A stretch of DNA of 64,000 bases from Siphonodentalium dalli (GCA_032622095.1 CP136066.1:144427559-144491558), one strand, 5' to 3'. Positions 32,830 to 44,479 are shown, counted from the first letter of the stretch. Made by a program: numbers and translations. The notes: generated by a model from the sequence alone, not told the origin.

Positions 32830-35800
32830 CGTAATTCCAGCGCTATATATATTAAATTTTGCAAGACTGGAAAGTTTATTATAGCGAACGGGAGATGTGG
32901 AGAAGATAGGAATATCGGTGAACTAACTTGTCGCGATGCGAGTCTTATAGATTATGTAATAGCTAACGATTATGCATTGTGTTCAATTATAGATTTTTCG
33001 GTGTTGTGTTTTAATCCATTATTTTCTGATGAGCATGCGGCATTGTCATGCACATATTCATACAGCACGCCTGTAATGGAGTCACATAGATCTGTTGAAC
33101 AGAAAAAAACACTTGAAAAAAGTTAAAAGTAATGCTTTTCCTAGAAATGAGATAACATCCATTTGTAAATGGAATGACGATAAGCGGGATGAGTATATAG
33201 AACTCGTTAGATCATTTGATTTATCCGAACTATTCGTGTCCGTTGGTAAAAACTGTAATGATATTTCGTACGAACAAGTGAATACATTATGTAAACATAT
33301 CAGACGTACTAACAAAGCCAGCGGAACAAGTTTTCGGTAGAAAGCAAGCTTCGTTTTCGCGGAAATTGAATAAAAAGAAAAAGTGTAAACCATGGTATGA
33401 TATGGACTGTATTGAAATGAGATCAACTGTTTGCAAATTAAAGCGTCAATGTCGAACATACAAGAGTAATGTTGACAAACATAATCTGATTTCCGCTACT
33501 AAGGCATACAGGTCTATCATGGACAAGAAACGGAATGATTGGTACGAAAGTTGTAATCAATCATTGAGAAATAGTTTGACGTCCCGTGGTGGGGAATTCT
33601 GGAGTATTTTGAATAATATGATCCGGGGACAGACTAGAAAGGTTTCTCAAGAAATGCCAGATAACGAATCGTTCTTAGAATATTTCAAAACAATGAATAC
33701 ACCGGGGTGTGACTACGACGACCTCGGTAATATCATTGCAGATCTGTTTGACCCAGGTGATATCACTGATATGAGTGAACTAAACCAACCTATTGTTGAT
33801 AATGAAATTATTCAAGTTGTAAGTAAATTAAAAGTATCAAAAGCACCTGGGTTAGACTCAATATCGAATGCATATATAAAGCAAACTCTTTATATTATGC
33901 TTCCGATTTATACTTCTTTTTTCAATATCATTCTCAGCACTGGTCATTTTCCAGATACTTGGTCTATTGGTGTAATTAAACCTTTATTTAAGAATAAAGG
34001 CGATAGCAAGGATCCGAATTCTTATAGAGGTATAACACTTGTCAGGTGTTTGGGCAAAGTATTCACTGCTGTTTTGAATCGTAGATTAGCCAAATTTTCC
34101 GAAAGGGTTGATCTCTTAAGTAATAGTCAAACTGGTTTTAGAACGAAGCATTCAACGGTTGATAACTTGTTTGTTTTACATTGTTTGATTGAGATATATA
34201 ATGTGAGCAAGAAGTGGCTATACTGTTGTTTCGTCGATTTTCAAAAAGCATTCGATACGATATGGAGGGATGGACTTTGGGTAAAATTACTGAAGGCTGG
34301 TATAAATGGAAACCTTTTCAAAGTTATCAGAAATATGTACAGTAAAATAAAGTCATGTGTTGCTAATGATGGCCATCGGTCAGATTTCTTTGCATGTGAC
34401 ATTGGGGTAAGGCAAGGTGAAAATCTTTCCCCAATATTATTTTCTTTGTTCATAAACGACATTGAAGATTTTTTTCAAGAATGTGTTATCGATGGTTTGC
34501 CGTTTGTATCACATCAATATCATGATGTGATTCAGTGTTATTTAAAAATGTACTGTTTATTCTATGCCGACGATACTGTTATTTTTGCAGAAAATGAGGT
34601 AAATATGCAGAGAGCTCTTGACTGTTTCGCAGATTACTCTGATTCATGGCGACTAAGAATAAACGTAAACAAAACTAAGGTTATGGTGTTTAGTAAGAGA
34701 GTAATAAGAAAACATTGCCGTGCTTTTTATTGAATGGGGACGCTCTGGACACGGTCCTCGAGTTTCAGTACCTTGGTGTTTTATTTTTTCATAACGGACG
34801 TTTTTGTCAAGCAGTGAAGAAAACGTGCACTGTTGCAACACGGGCTATGTACGGACTCTTAAACAAAATATATAAACTTAATCTGTCTATTGACTTGTCA
34901 CTTAAATTGTTTGATCGTACAGTTTTACCTATCATCCTATACGGAAGTGAGATATGGGGTTTCGAAAATGTTGACTGTCTTGAAAAGATTCATCTCAAGT
35001 TTTGTAAGATAATATTAAACATGAAGACATCGACGCCAAATTATATGGTCTACGGGGAATTAGGACGCTTCCCGATAAGTATACATGTCAAAATGAGAAT
35101 GGTGAACTATTGGTGTAAACTGTTATCACCAGAGGGCAGCCGCCTGGCTAAAATCATATATAAGCTAATTATGGAATTAGATGGTAATGATAATATGTTC
35201 ACAAAAAAGTTTATGTGGCTGAATGTTGTTCGAGGTGTGATACAGGGGTGCGGTATACCTCCCTTGTGGGATCGCCAACTATACCATTGTCACCATCAGA
35301 ACGAAAACATATAGAAAATAATCTGAATGATCATTTCTTTCAACAATGGCATTTTAGTATCTCGGGGTCCAGCAGAGGACAATTTTATAACGCCATTAAA
35401 CCTTATCCAAGTTTCAGTAAATATCTAATTCGCATACCATTTTATTTGGCTGAACATTTGACAAAAATCCGAACATCTAATCATAGGTTACCAAACGAAA
35501 TGTGCAGATGGAAATCTAACAAAAGTGAAAACAATTGCAAAATATGTGGTGTTTTAGGGGATGAATTCCATTTTGTTTTAGAATGTGACGTAATTAAAGA
35601 CATCAGAGAGAAATACATCCCACAATATTATTGGAAATATCCCGTTAGAGAGAAATTCCACGATTTACTCACTATATGTAACGTGGCAATACTAAAACGA
35701 CTTTGCATATTTCTCAAACTTGCATTCAAACGGATAAAATAGTAATCTCACACGAAGGAAGCAGTGAAGCTGGAGGTACAGAACATAATGGAAAGAGCTA

Positions 35801-36035
35801 CTATTTCCGTTATGTTGTGTAAATCCCGTTCCATTGTTAAAAAAAACAAAAAAACAATGAAAATACTACTGCACTGAAATTATTCATCGAATTTTATACC
35901 CAGTGCCACTTAGCCAGTTCGGTAAAATTCATCTTTGTATATATGTATATATATTGTTGACTAATGTATGTTATATTCATTATGTACCTTGTCATATACC
36001 ATGTGTTATTGGTGGAACAATAAATCAATCAATCG
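32830..36035 (+). pseudogene. 5'-truncated, frameshifted LINE (endonuclease end, reverse transcriptase, C-terminal Zn knuckle)
   Basis: The first part (about 32850-33075) is the end of an APE-type endonuclease: IIANGRCGEDRNIGEL, then SLIDYVI, then a DF.V and SDEHAAL end. The RT follows (33366-34733) with SYRGITL, FVDFQKAFD (about 34230), GVRQGENLSPILFSLF (about 34405-34455) and FYADDTVIFAEN (about 34560). The C-terminal region (34715-35742) ends with a C-x2-C ... H ... C knuckle (CKICG...FHFVLEC, about 35535-35590). The coding part changes frame at about 33100, 33340, 34730 and 35235, so it is dead. The 3' tail ends in AATAAATCAATCAATC (about 36018-36034). I place it in the I/RTE-X-like range of LINEs, without certainty. 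Confidence 0.85.
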
Positions 36036-36091
36036 TGAATCAGTAAGTATGTTAGATAACGAATACGACCTAGTCGTTCTCAGTCCCGGGT

Positions 36092-36518
36092 TTAAACGTA
36101 CTCAATCCGATCAGACGCTCCTAAATTACTATTTCTTTGGCTTCGGGGGTAAAAATATTTGATTCGAGTCGAGGAACCCACCCATCAAAGCTCAGAGTGA
36201 TCAAATATCGATTTTTGAAGTTTGTTATTTCTAGAGACGTGTAATAATATGTGGCCCAGAAACACTTGGTCAAACGGAGGGTCTCGGACAATATTGCGGA
36301 TGAAGATGGATAACTCTAAAATCAAGTGGTAATACGGTTAATTCTGGTGATACTTTAGTGATAATATGGCCATATTTTGTTGAACAGAATGTTGATAAAT
36401 AACAAATTTTGGGAAATCTGATACCAATAGTTGACAGTGGTTAGCATTATTTTGTTGCAACAAATCGATCCTGATAAATAAAGCGTATTTTTAAGAAATG
36501 TTGTTGTTGTTGTTGTTA
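36092..36518. mobile_element. MITE family C copy 3, truncated on the right
   Basis: Begins with TTAA at 36092-36095 and carries the family landmarks ('aaattactatttctttggct', 'cgagtcgaggaacccaccca', 'gttgacagtggttagcatta'). It stops in the (GTT)n run at about 36500-36518 without the usual TTAA end. Confidence 0.62.
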
Positions 36519-36529
36519 TATATAGGCTT

Positions 36530-37027
36530 ATGGATTTAATCCCAGACGCCGTGTTGGCCGCAGTGCAAAGAAGTCGGATATTGGACATCGCTAACTGGTC
36601 TCTCCAGTCTAGCCGGGGATATCTGACTCTTTGCCTGGAGTTCAGGACTGAAGATGCTGGAGGAAACCAGAAATCACAGACCCGGGACACCAACTCCAAG
36701 ACTGCCTCCTGTTTCATGAATTTCGGGAAGGGGCCTCCCAAGAAGAAGACGCCTACTAGAAAAAGAAGGGACGCCGCCAGACGGGCTAAATGGAAGAAGC
36801 AGAAGGGGGTGACCGTTGATCGACCGGTCACCCCTCCCCGTGTGGCTCAGCCGTCTATAGTCATAGCCGGCGGGTCGAAGTTGTCTGAGAGACGCCCAGA
36901 CGACTCGACCTGCGTGGAGACTGACGACATTGAACCAGCTAGCAGGGACTCCGTGGATCTGCCGGAGGTCCCTGCTGTCGTCGTCGAGGCTTGCGGGCTG
37001 GCATGGGGACCGTCTGATCGGATATAA
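36530..37027 (+). CDS. ORF1-like retroelement fragment (tentative)
   Basis: A 165-codon GC-rich frame, clearly different in composition from the flanks. It starts MDLIPDAVLAAVQRS and has a WSLQSSRGYLTLCLEF stretch. Around residues 65-90 it has a strongly basic segment KKKTPTRKRRDAARRAK, followed by acidic, Ser/Pro-rich sequence. Basic 'KKKSPS..RRD..R' segments occur in the first ORF of some invertebrate LINEs, which is why I call it ORF1-like. The family match is from memory and weak. The frame stays open for about 40 codons beyond the stop at 37025-37027, which suggests a decayed longer protein. It lies directly after the truncated family C MITE. Confidence 0.4.
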   Translation: MDLIPDAVLAAVQRSRILDIANWSLQSSRGYLTLCLEFRTEDAGGNQKSQTRDTNSKTASCFMNFGKGPPKKKTPTRKRRDAARRAKWKKQKGVTVDRPVTPPRVAQPSIVIAGGSKLSERRPDDSTCVETDDIEPASRDSVDLPEVPAVVVEACGLAWGPSDRI

Positions 37028-37638
37028 ACTGGATATGACGAAATATTGTATAATTTAACCCATGTGCACTTCAACACGGAGATCAATTTCACAGACTTGG
37101 CATGCAGGGTGAAAACGACTGGGATAACTGTGCCATTAATTCTCTGAGAAATTCGATTTCCAATTCTGTACCTCGTGGGATCGCCTGTCACGACTGCTGG
37201 TACTCGAACATGATCATACATTATAGCACATCCCACACACCGGGGTAGATCTCGGACAGGAGCACCTGAGCGGAACACGCGTTGAAATGTCACGAGGTAA
37301 AGGTGTCAAATATTTCGTTATTACCCATGCAGTACATACTTTGATGTGCGCGCCTGGTGCCTTCATTGTTCCGTTATATTTAGTATCAATCGCGAGGTTA
37401 TGATCACGATCGACCCTCAGTTGGCACTCTGTATAAATCAGAGTAAATATAGTTCATTCAGCCTTTGACGTCATCGCAAAGATGTCCGCGTGGGGCTTCA
37501 CTGGGTGCTTAATATAAATACTCCGCTTGATAAACAGAATATTTTGCATGAAATAATAGCTTTTGTCTCGATATTTTCAAGTATTTCAGCGTCTGTGATT
37601 AATGCCATCTGACGGTTTGGAACCATATATTATTATAC
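37028..37638. other. No gene supported
   Basis: The first ~270 bp remain GC-rich and may be the decayed continuation of the ORF1-like fragment. A minus-strand frame (37293-36847) overlaps it but has no recognised motif. Confidence 0.35.
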
Positions 37639-37888
37639 TTAACCCTTTCGTGATGGGAGCTGCAGCATTAAACATCGTGTGTCAGTGCATTCTCTTATAT
37701 ATTTGCGAGTCTCATATAGGGAGCCTCGCATATGTAAGAGAATGTACTGGCTTACAAGGTCAATATTGTTAGGCCAATGTATTCTCTTAATAATTAGATG
37801 CTCCACATTGGAGACTCGCGTATATAAGACAATGAATGGGCACAGGGTTTTCAAAAATTTCAGGAAGCTCTAGTCATGGAAGGGTTAA
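37639..37888. mobile_element. Double-hairpin MITE, family G copy 5 (intact ends)
   Basis: TTAA at 37639-37642 and 37885-37888. Termini are TTAACCCTTTCGTGATGGGA and TAGTCATGGAAGGGTTAA. Both hairpin modules are present with a slightly shortened central spacer. Confidence 0.72.
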
Positions 37889-38968
37889 TCCTTTCTTTAC
37901 AAAATTGATTCTTCGACCAAGTTATATGTGTTCAGGGAAAAAAGAGCAGACAGCATGCGTCTGAAAATATTATACAATCGCAGAAGGACTACTATTCATT
38001 GGTGGGCAATGTTCGGATAATAAGTTCAACAAACGACGTTTGTTGAACTTATTATCTGAACATTTCCTTATATATATTAAGGAACTACTCAAACATTAAC
38101 ATATAAATATAAGATACATCATACAAGTGAATGATTGTGTCAAATAAAACAGCGACGTGTGACGACGGGAGAACATTAAAGGGATACTGTACCCAAATGT
38201 TGTTGTTGGTTTCTTTAGTCTCTGAGTTGTAGAATAAGGTAATCAGCTTTCCATTATTTGAAAGTCTGTTGAGTACGAAGTAATGTTACGGATGGAAGAT
38301 TAGCCGGAATGCGAAAATACCAATTGTATGCATAATTGCATATCTAAATCATAAACTTTTTTTTTTTGGCGATCATCCATTCATAAACATAGGCTGTGTA
38401 TAAAAAATGCACGAGGTGTCGTTTCGATTTTGAATGTATGTAAGGAGTGTGCGAGTCGCGTGCGAAAGTTCCCCCATCTAAACCAGGACATTATTGTTGT
38501 TATTTTCATTTTGTATATGAAACGTTTTAATATATCCATGTATATATATATAATGTCAATAAAGAATTAAACAAAAACAAAAACAAAAAAACAAAAACAA
38601 AAAAACATAAAACAAAACCTATAGAAACCTTTTGATGCTCTGCCCCGTTCTGACAGGAGTCTTTATAACATTGAACAAACAATTAAGACATGCATATATT
38701 TCTTTATTGATAAGTGTTCCTCATTCCTCAATAATCTAATTCACATCAGTGGGTGGTCATAGATCGAGATTGCATTTTTTGCGACTATTGTGAGCCGAGA
38801 TAGCAATAAATATTGAATTAATTACCCGGGGAAATTCCATAATTGTAGTTGCGACACGAAGCACATTCGCTCACAAAAGGCACTTAAATCGTGCAAGTTC
38901 GATTTGGGACCTGCACCTGCAGTGAAGTAAATAATTAAGGAACAGGTAATAACTAAGAAATATATTAC
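37889..38968. other. No gene seen; holds one strong palindrome and an A-rich repeat
   Basis: 38008-38064 is a near-perfect hairpin (about 27-bp arms of AATGTTCGGATAATAAGTTC type, loop GAC). 38176-38195 resembles one end of MITE family A (TTAAAGGGATACTGTACCC). 38566-38620 is an (AAAAC)n-like run. No exon is supported. Confidence 0.5.
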
Positions 38969-39112
38969 CTGCACTGTTTTTGAAAGTTATACATTTCTCT
39001 GTCACACTATCAAAAAAGTTCCAAGGTTTTGTATACTGGGGAATATGATCGCTACGGGCGTAGCTAAAGTAGAGATTCATGGCATGATCTACAATAACAC
39101 TTGGCTGAGTTT
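38969..39112 (-). CDS. Candidate minus-strand internal exon, gene unidentified
   Basis: The minus-strand frame reads TQPSVIVDHAMNLYFSYARS, then DHIPQYTKPWNFFDSVTEKC, then ITFKNSA. It leaves one base before a donor (GTAATA). The upstream limit is uncertain: acceptors ending CTGAAG (39112) or ACTCAG (39104) both fit, and a stop lies just upstream in this frame. The peptide looks protein-like, but I recognise no domain. It lies downstream of the terminal exon at 39617-39887, so it would belong to a different gene or an alternative transcript. Confidence 0.35.
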
Positions 39113-39536
39113 CTTCAGAGTATGCGAAGTATGCATGACGGTGTTAGTGTATTTGTCAACATATATTATAGTTGCATATTCTGCCTGCTACCAAATTAAG
39201 TATACATGATGTTAAAGTTTCAAATCGACCACGTCCGTTAAAAACTTTTATGTAGCATTATAAACGAGCATTCAGAATGTGCCCCTTCCATATGTTGTTG
39301 TTGTCTGTAAATTCCTCCGTTGTCTTCGGAGAACCCTGTAGACCAAGTAAACTTGAGCTCGAGCAGCAACATTTTCTGGTTGTCCACCTATAGCACTATG
39401 GATCACTATAGGAACCAAGGAGCTAAATGTGTTCCCGAGTCGGGGGCGAGTGCATCGTGGAATGCTAGAGGTGAAGGTAATTGAAGTACGACCTTCACCT
39501 GATACATGTGGTACGTTATTAAAGGATGAAATCTTG

Positions 39537-39542
39537 TTTATT
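39537..39542 (-). promoter_or_regulatory. Poly(A) signal AATAAA downstream of the 39617 stop
   Basis: AATAAA on the minus strand, 75 bp beyond the TAA at 39619-39617, the expected place for 3' end formation of the terminal exon above it. Confidence 0.45.
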
Positions 39543-39616
39543 TGATTTGTACATCATATCTAAATAAAAACTGGTGAATTAATGGGGGACTGGATTTTTG
39601 TGAGTGGGAATTTTGT

Positions 39617-39887
39617 TTAACTATCTGCTGTAGTTCTGGGTTTTTCCAGATAAAATTTGGCTGTGGGATAGCCCTGTCGTACACTTGGGGATTTATTTTT
39701 AAAAGTAAATACACGACCTATGATTTTTCTTGCATTTTCGTGATCAACTGTTGTCAATCTAGCTGGGTAAACATCAATATAGTGGCCTGCAGGCTTAAAT
39801 TCAGTGAATTTGGCTGAAACGTTAGCACTGTCGTATGGGAAACCATCACCACGTCGTACCGCGTCACCCCTATATCGGCGCAGAATT
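39617..39887 (-). CDS. Candidate terminal exon of an unidentified minus-strand gene
   Basis: Minus strand: acceptor tagtttttaacag before 39887. A 271-nt frame then enters with one split-codon base and runs to a TAA at 39619-39617. The peptide runs ILRRYRGDAVRRGDGFPYDS, then ANVSAKFTEFKPAGHYIDVY, then PARLTTVDHENARKIIGRVF, and ends FYLEKPRTTADS. It is charged and compositionally protein-like over 90 codons. A poly(A) signal lies 75 bp downstream. There is no ATG, so a start-based search would miss it. I do not recognise the family. A decayed transposon gene cannot be excluded, as the frame is also open for a few codons upstream of the acceptor. Confidence 0.5.
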
Positions 39888-40443
39888 CTGTTAAAAACTA
39901 CTGTGTTTTAGCTGCCGGCAGAGTGTGGGCCTATCAGTGGTTTTGTAGACTCTTCCCCACGTTGCGATCTGTTTATCCCATCATGACTGCAGTAACCCGT
40001 AGCTCCTCTGCATGCGTACCGCCAATTCCTTCACTTCAAATTAGCGCTATTCAATCTCTCGAATTATGTCGAGGAATTTCTATGCTGCGAATCTAGTTAT
40101 CTGAAGATGATCGACTCATACACGGAAAACGGGTCATCATCCGAAAGAGTTTGACACCTGGCGCACCAACCATGGTTAAACGGCCATCATGTAATGATAT
40201 ATGATGTTGGCGGGGCCCGTTTGCAGGGAAGTGGCTAGAGGGTTCCCTTGTGGGTGTCAATTTGAACCTGACGAAATTCCCCAGTTCGCCCTGTCACTGA
40301 AATTGCTACCTCAACCTTTCCAAGTGCTGGACAGCCCCTTAAATTGCAATATTCCAGCTAATGGCCGATAGAAAAATATGCGACTATTAATAAAAAAAAC
40401 CCAACAAATTAGACACTAAATGCTAGCAGAAAACGGAATAAAT
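39888..40443. other. No gene seen
   Basis: The region upstream of the candidate exon shows no second exon. A 'gaattgctacctcaaccttt' block near 40300 belongs to the 'ttggaaatttccaac' repeat type. Confidence 0.35.
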
Positions 40444-40819
40444 TTAAAGACATATTATGGACTTGTTCGGGTGCGTGAAACTGATAAATTAGTACTCAGG
40501 CGCTATGCCAACTGGGGAATGTAGCATTCTACTAACATCAACCAAAATCTCAAAGAAATCGGCCATACAATTCCATATAAAATACCGTCTGAACTGCGCT
40601 CAATTGTAAATTTATATTAACATCTCGATTCTGGACGCAAAAAATTGCGATAAACAAACGCAAATGATTTCTCCATCGATACTCATTGCATTTAATAAAT
40701 ATGAGACTGACGGTGTGTGTTGTAAATTTGGATTAATATTCATAAAAATAACAACTTTGAGCAAGAGTATTCTCCATTTCTATATGATCACCAAGCCGGG
40801 GTGTTTCACATCACTTTAA
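40444..40819. mobile_element. TTAA-flanked MITE, family F copy 3
   Basis: TTAA at 40444-40447 and 40816-40819. Ends are AAGACATATTATGGAC and GTGTTTCACATCACTT. Followed directly by the inverted copy of the short repeat at 20245-20308 (40838-40903). Confidence 0.7.
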
Positions 40820-41415
40820 GAGCAAGTTGTCGTTCCCAGAATCTCTTCTTGGACGATGACTTATTGTCAAAACTAATCCAATCCGTTTCAGCATCATTAG
40901 TGTTTATGCCGGTTTTCAAGCGAACGATGTCGACAAAAATTGGGGATGAGACACCGCCCCCTTGCAAGTTGCCACCATACCCATATCTCTGCATATTTAG
41001 CTGTGATGTATTGCATATGAGTGTCTGTATGTCTAATTAACGTTTTATGCGAATAATGGACAATACAATATATGCCTAATTGTATATTGTCTACGATATT
41101 TTGTTATGGAAACGCGGTGCTTTTAGAAAAAAACAGTAACAGCACATTATAATTGTAATTATAATTTCGATCCGTCGTTTCCAAAGCCATTGCCTGTCTG
41201 GGACGTCGCTCGTCAGACATAACATACTATAAATTATATGTGACCGAGGCGGAGAAATATGGCAACTATGTTCCATTTCCAAACGAAGTCCGAGCGATAT
41301 AACACAACGATTCATTAGTTGTCAATGAGACACACGAAACGTACCTTACTGAAGGCAGAATTAAATAAGGCCGCTATACTACACTTCACACTAATATGGG
41401 GATTGTATCAATATA

Positions 41416-41520
41416 CAGTAATGCCCTAAGTAATCGACCTCTTAACCACAGCAGAATTATGGGTAACTTTTGAGGATTTTGTCGGAAATATGGCTTGTTG
41501 CCATTCATCGGAAAGCTCTC
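41416..41520. mobile_element. Half copy of the TA-flanked palindromic MITE
   Basis: Starts CAGTAATGCCCTAAGTAATC after a TA and follows one arm of the 28.55-kb palindrome to its centre ('catcggaaagctctc'). The second arm is missing. Confidence 0.65.
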
Positions 41521-41632
41521 CTGCCACACCAACATGAATAGTATTACAAGTTATTGTGATGGATTGATGGTAACATGGAGTGACATTGATGGCTTGGACA
41601 TAGGTATGGGAGGCCGTTTTCACATTTATTAA

Positions 41633-41826
41633 ATAATTGGACTTAAACTCAATTCAATTGCACTTAAGCTCAATTCAATTGCACTTAAGAGCAATACACT
41701 TACGCTTAAGCGCAATTCAATTACGTTTAAGCACAGTTCAATTTCGCTTAATCGCAATTACTTACATCTTTTCCCAATTAAGTGTATTTGAATTGCACTT
41801 ATGTGCAATTGCGCTTAAGTCCAATT
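41633..41826. repeat. 21-bp palindromic minisatellite with inverted ends
   Basis: The array consists of CAATT, CACTTAAG and GCGCTTAAG modules with a period near 21 bp. It starts AATTGGACTTAA and ends with the complement TTAAGTCCAATT. The plus strand stays open (SIQLHLS-type heptad) only because the period is a multiple of three. Interpreted as a small foldback-type element. Confidence 0.6.
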
Positions 41827-42108
41827 AACTATCCTGGCGGATGTTATAACGGCTTCAACTTAAAAACAAATTGTTTGTTTTATTGAGCAATGCGTTCAAT
41901 CTAAATGAAAAGTTAAAAAAAACTTTTATTTTTTGTTTTAATCAAAATGTCTCCGCCTCTTTCATCAAGTGTAACAATAAACGGCGTTTGTTGTCAGACA
42001 GTTCGTGGTATTATGATAAATGGGAAAAGCATCTATGCGAAAATTGAATACTGGTAATTAATAAACTCAATCATATTGATGCATCGTTTCATTGCATAAT
42101 CACTGATT

Positions 42109-42966
42109 GAGGGTATTACCCCCCCCCCCCCCCTTTCGGTACGCTGGATTCAGGGTGTTTTGAAGCCGTACGCGGGATTGATACCCCCGAATTAACTGGT
42201 ATTCGGGTTCAAGCAAAACATCTTGGACGCAGGTTTTGATGGCGCAAAGTAATATTTTGTGCTAGTTATCTGTATGAATGGGTGGTCGAATATGCCCTTC
42301 TTGGGCATATTCGACCACCATGCCATCATAAACATGCTAAAAATGCTTGACGCCAGTCTAGATGCTAAGATTTTGCGATTTTCTTGTTCAGATTACAAAA
42401 TTTTCGCACAACCATGGTCGGCCCGGTGTGTCATTGTCTCTCCCCTGTGGCCAATACAAAACTGCTAATAAGTTTAACAATATTTGACTACATTTGGTCA
42501 AACTTGTGGTGATCAGTTGGAGAATTTTCCAACCTGAGGGGGAGTATGAGGTTTGAAATTTTCAACACTATAGGAAAGCTTTAGTTGAGGCCAGTCTGGA
42601 TGCTAGGATTTGCGATTTTCTTGTTCAAATTTCAAAATTTTCTCACACCCGGGCCGGCGGAACAACGATGGTCAGCTCGGTGTGTCGTGGTCTCTTGCCC
42701 GTAGCCGTGTGCATTTGTATGGAGTTAGACCACTAGATGTTAGGATTTATGCAATGCTTCAGGTTAAAATATCTGAATTTTCTCATACCGGGAATATAGA
42801 ACCATGGTTTATGAAGATATACGATATTAGGCCTAAACACTGAGGTGCGAGGGGGGGGGGGGGGTGACTCTGATTCTTAACATGTATTCAGGATTCACCC
42901 CCCAAAATTAACTCGTATTCAGGATTCACCCCCCAAAATTAACTGGTATTCAGGATTCAGGGGGGA
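42109..42966. mobile_element. Repeat family K, copy 1 (C/G-run bounded)
   Basis: The left part ('gggtattacc', a C-run, 'gtacgcgggattgatacccc', 'aattaactggtattcgggtt') and the right part ('ttaacatgtattcaggattc', 'acccccaaaattaactgg' twice) are both found, inverted, at 53450-53882. Copy 1 has about 500 bp more in the middle, including two blocks with 'gatgctaggatttgcgatt'. A 15-16-base C run and a 14-base G run lie near the ends. No coding. Confidence 0.6.
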
Positions 42967-43369
42967 TTATAGCGTCCATATATAAGGCGGGACATGGTAA
43001 ATTATATGTTTAAAATGAAATTAGACATCTTTAAATGTAGTAATAAGTTTTCGAAACATTGTAATAGAGGATGGGCTTGAATAATGACTGGGAAGTGGGA
43101 TATATGCTTCTGATAACGATTCGTGATGTTTGTGTAAGTCTGAGATGAGCACCGATATGTTTTCTACTATATAATACACATGCTAACACTCCAACTTGTC
43201 ACGCATAATATGCGCGAGGAGAAATATTGCTGTGAGGGAGTGTGAAAGATAACAGTGCTTGGTATAGACCCTCCAGGAGTCCAGGTCTGAGATGGCTATA
43301 TGAAAATGTCATATCAGGGCCTATGATGCCATTGGATATATGTACACTTGCAAGAGGACGTTATATTAC

Positions 43370-43762
43370 GGTGGCTGGTTTAGCTCTTGCGTTCAAACGA
43401 AGCATGTATCACGTGCGTTCGAACGAAGCAAGTATTGCAAGGGCTTGCACGTTCGAACGTAAGAGCTCGCACGTTCGAACGTAAGAGCTCGCACGTTCGA
43501 ACGCAAGGGCTCGCACGTTCGAACGCAAGAGCTCGCACGTTCGAACGTAAGAGCTCGCACGTTCGAACGCAAGGGCTCCCACGTTCGAACGCAAGGCCTC
43601 GCATGTTCGAACGCAAGGGCTCACACGTTCGAACGCAAGGGCATACACGTTCAAACGCAAGGGCTCGCACGTTCGAACGTAAGAGCTCTTGGGTCCGAAC
43701 GTAAGGGCTCGCACGTTCGAACATGCGAGCTTTTTTTTACCATGTCCTAAACCAGCCACCTT
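43370..43762. repeat. 22-bp minisatellite (GCACGTTCGAACGTAAGAGCTC) between 14-bp inverted flanks
   Basis: About 15 units at an exact 22-bp spacing (for example 43451, 43473, 43495). Each contains the palindrome ACGTTCGAACGT and often GAGCTC. The array is bracketed by GGTGGCTGGTTTAG (43370-43383) and its complement (43747-43760). Because the unit is symmetric and stop-free, both strands are open for more than 100 codons. This is not evidence of a gene. Probably a foldback-type element with a unit array as its core. Confidence 0.65.
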
Positions 43763-44056
43763 ATTATATCAACCAAAACAGTTACCAATAAATCCAACAA
43801 AATTTCACAACGCGTTTATTATAATGTTCTTATAACATTACAACAATCATAGCTAGTTACTTTCAATTAGAAATGCAAATCCAGAATGAAAATAAGCCAA
43901 AATTGTTCACCTGGAACATGAGGACAGTAAACAAGGAAATGGGCATGTGACCTTCCAGATGTTTATAGCATCTCTATTCTGTCATTGGTACGTATATGAT
44001 GAAGAGCGGTTATTGAGCATGATAACGTGAATCGCATGACCATTCGCCACACACTA

Positions 44057-44479
44057 TTAAAGGCCCACTTAATTTTCGAATGCACAGATAACATTATTCC
44101 ATATTATATACCATTTGGAAGAGGAACCAAAAATATATTTTTTCCACCAGATTACGAAGCAGCTATGGTCTAGGACTGTCCACTAAGTGATAGAGATTCA
44201 TTCCAAGACTCCCACCTTGTCAACCCAGAATACATCATAATTCAAACTAAGAGATATTCCCCTTCCATTGAGTATAATAGACTTTATAGAACAGTCCGGA
44301 TCAAAACTAAATACAGGACACACCTTGGTACCACGACAAAAACAACATGTTCCCAGTTTATTCGACCGGATCAGTTAATAATACAATGTTTTGGAGCATC
44401 CTCTTTCAAATGGTATATAACATGGAATATGTTGTATATAATGTGATCTGGTGACTCGAAAATTAAGTGGGCCTTTTAA
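44057..44479. mobile_element. TTAA-flanked MITE, family I copy 2
   Basis: TTAA at 44057-44060 and 44476-44479. Ends are AGGCCCACTTAATTTTCGA and its complement. Interior 'acaatgttttggagcatcct' and 'ttcaaatggtatataacatg' match copy 1 at 28869-29359. Confidence 0.72.

Noticed and set aside
43380-43759. Frames of 105-116 codons on both strands
   Set aside because: Result of the symmetric 22-bp minisatellite; no independent coding evidence.
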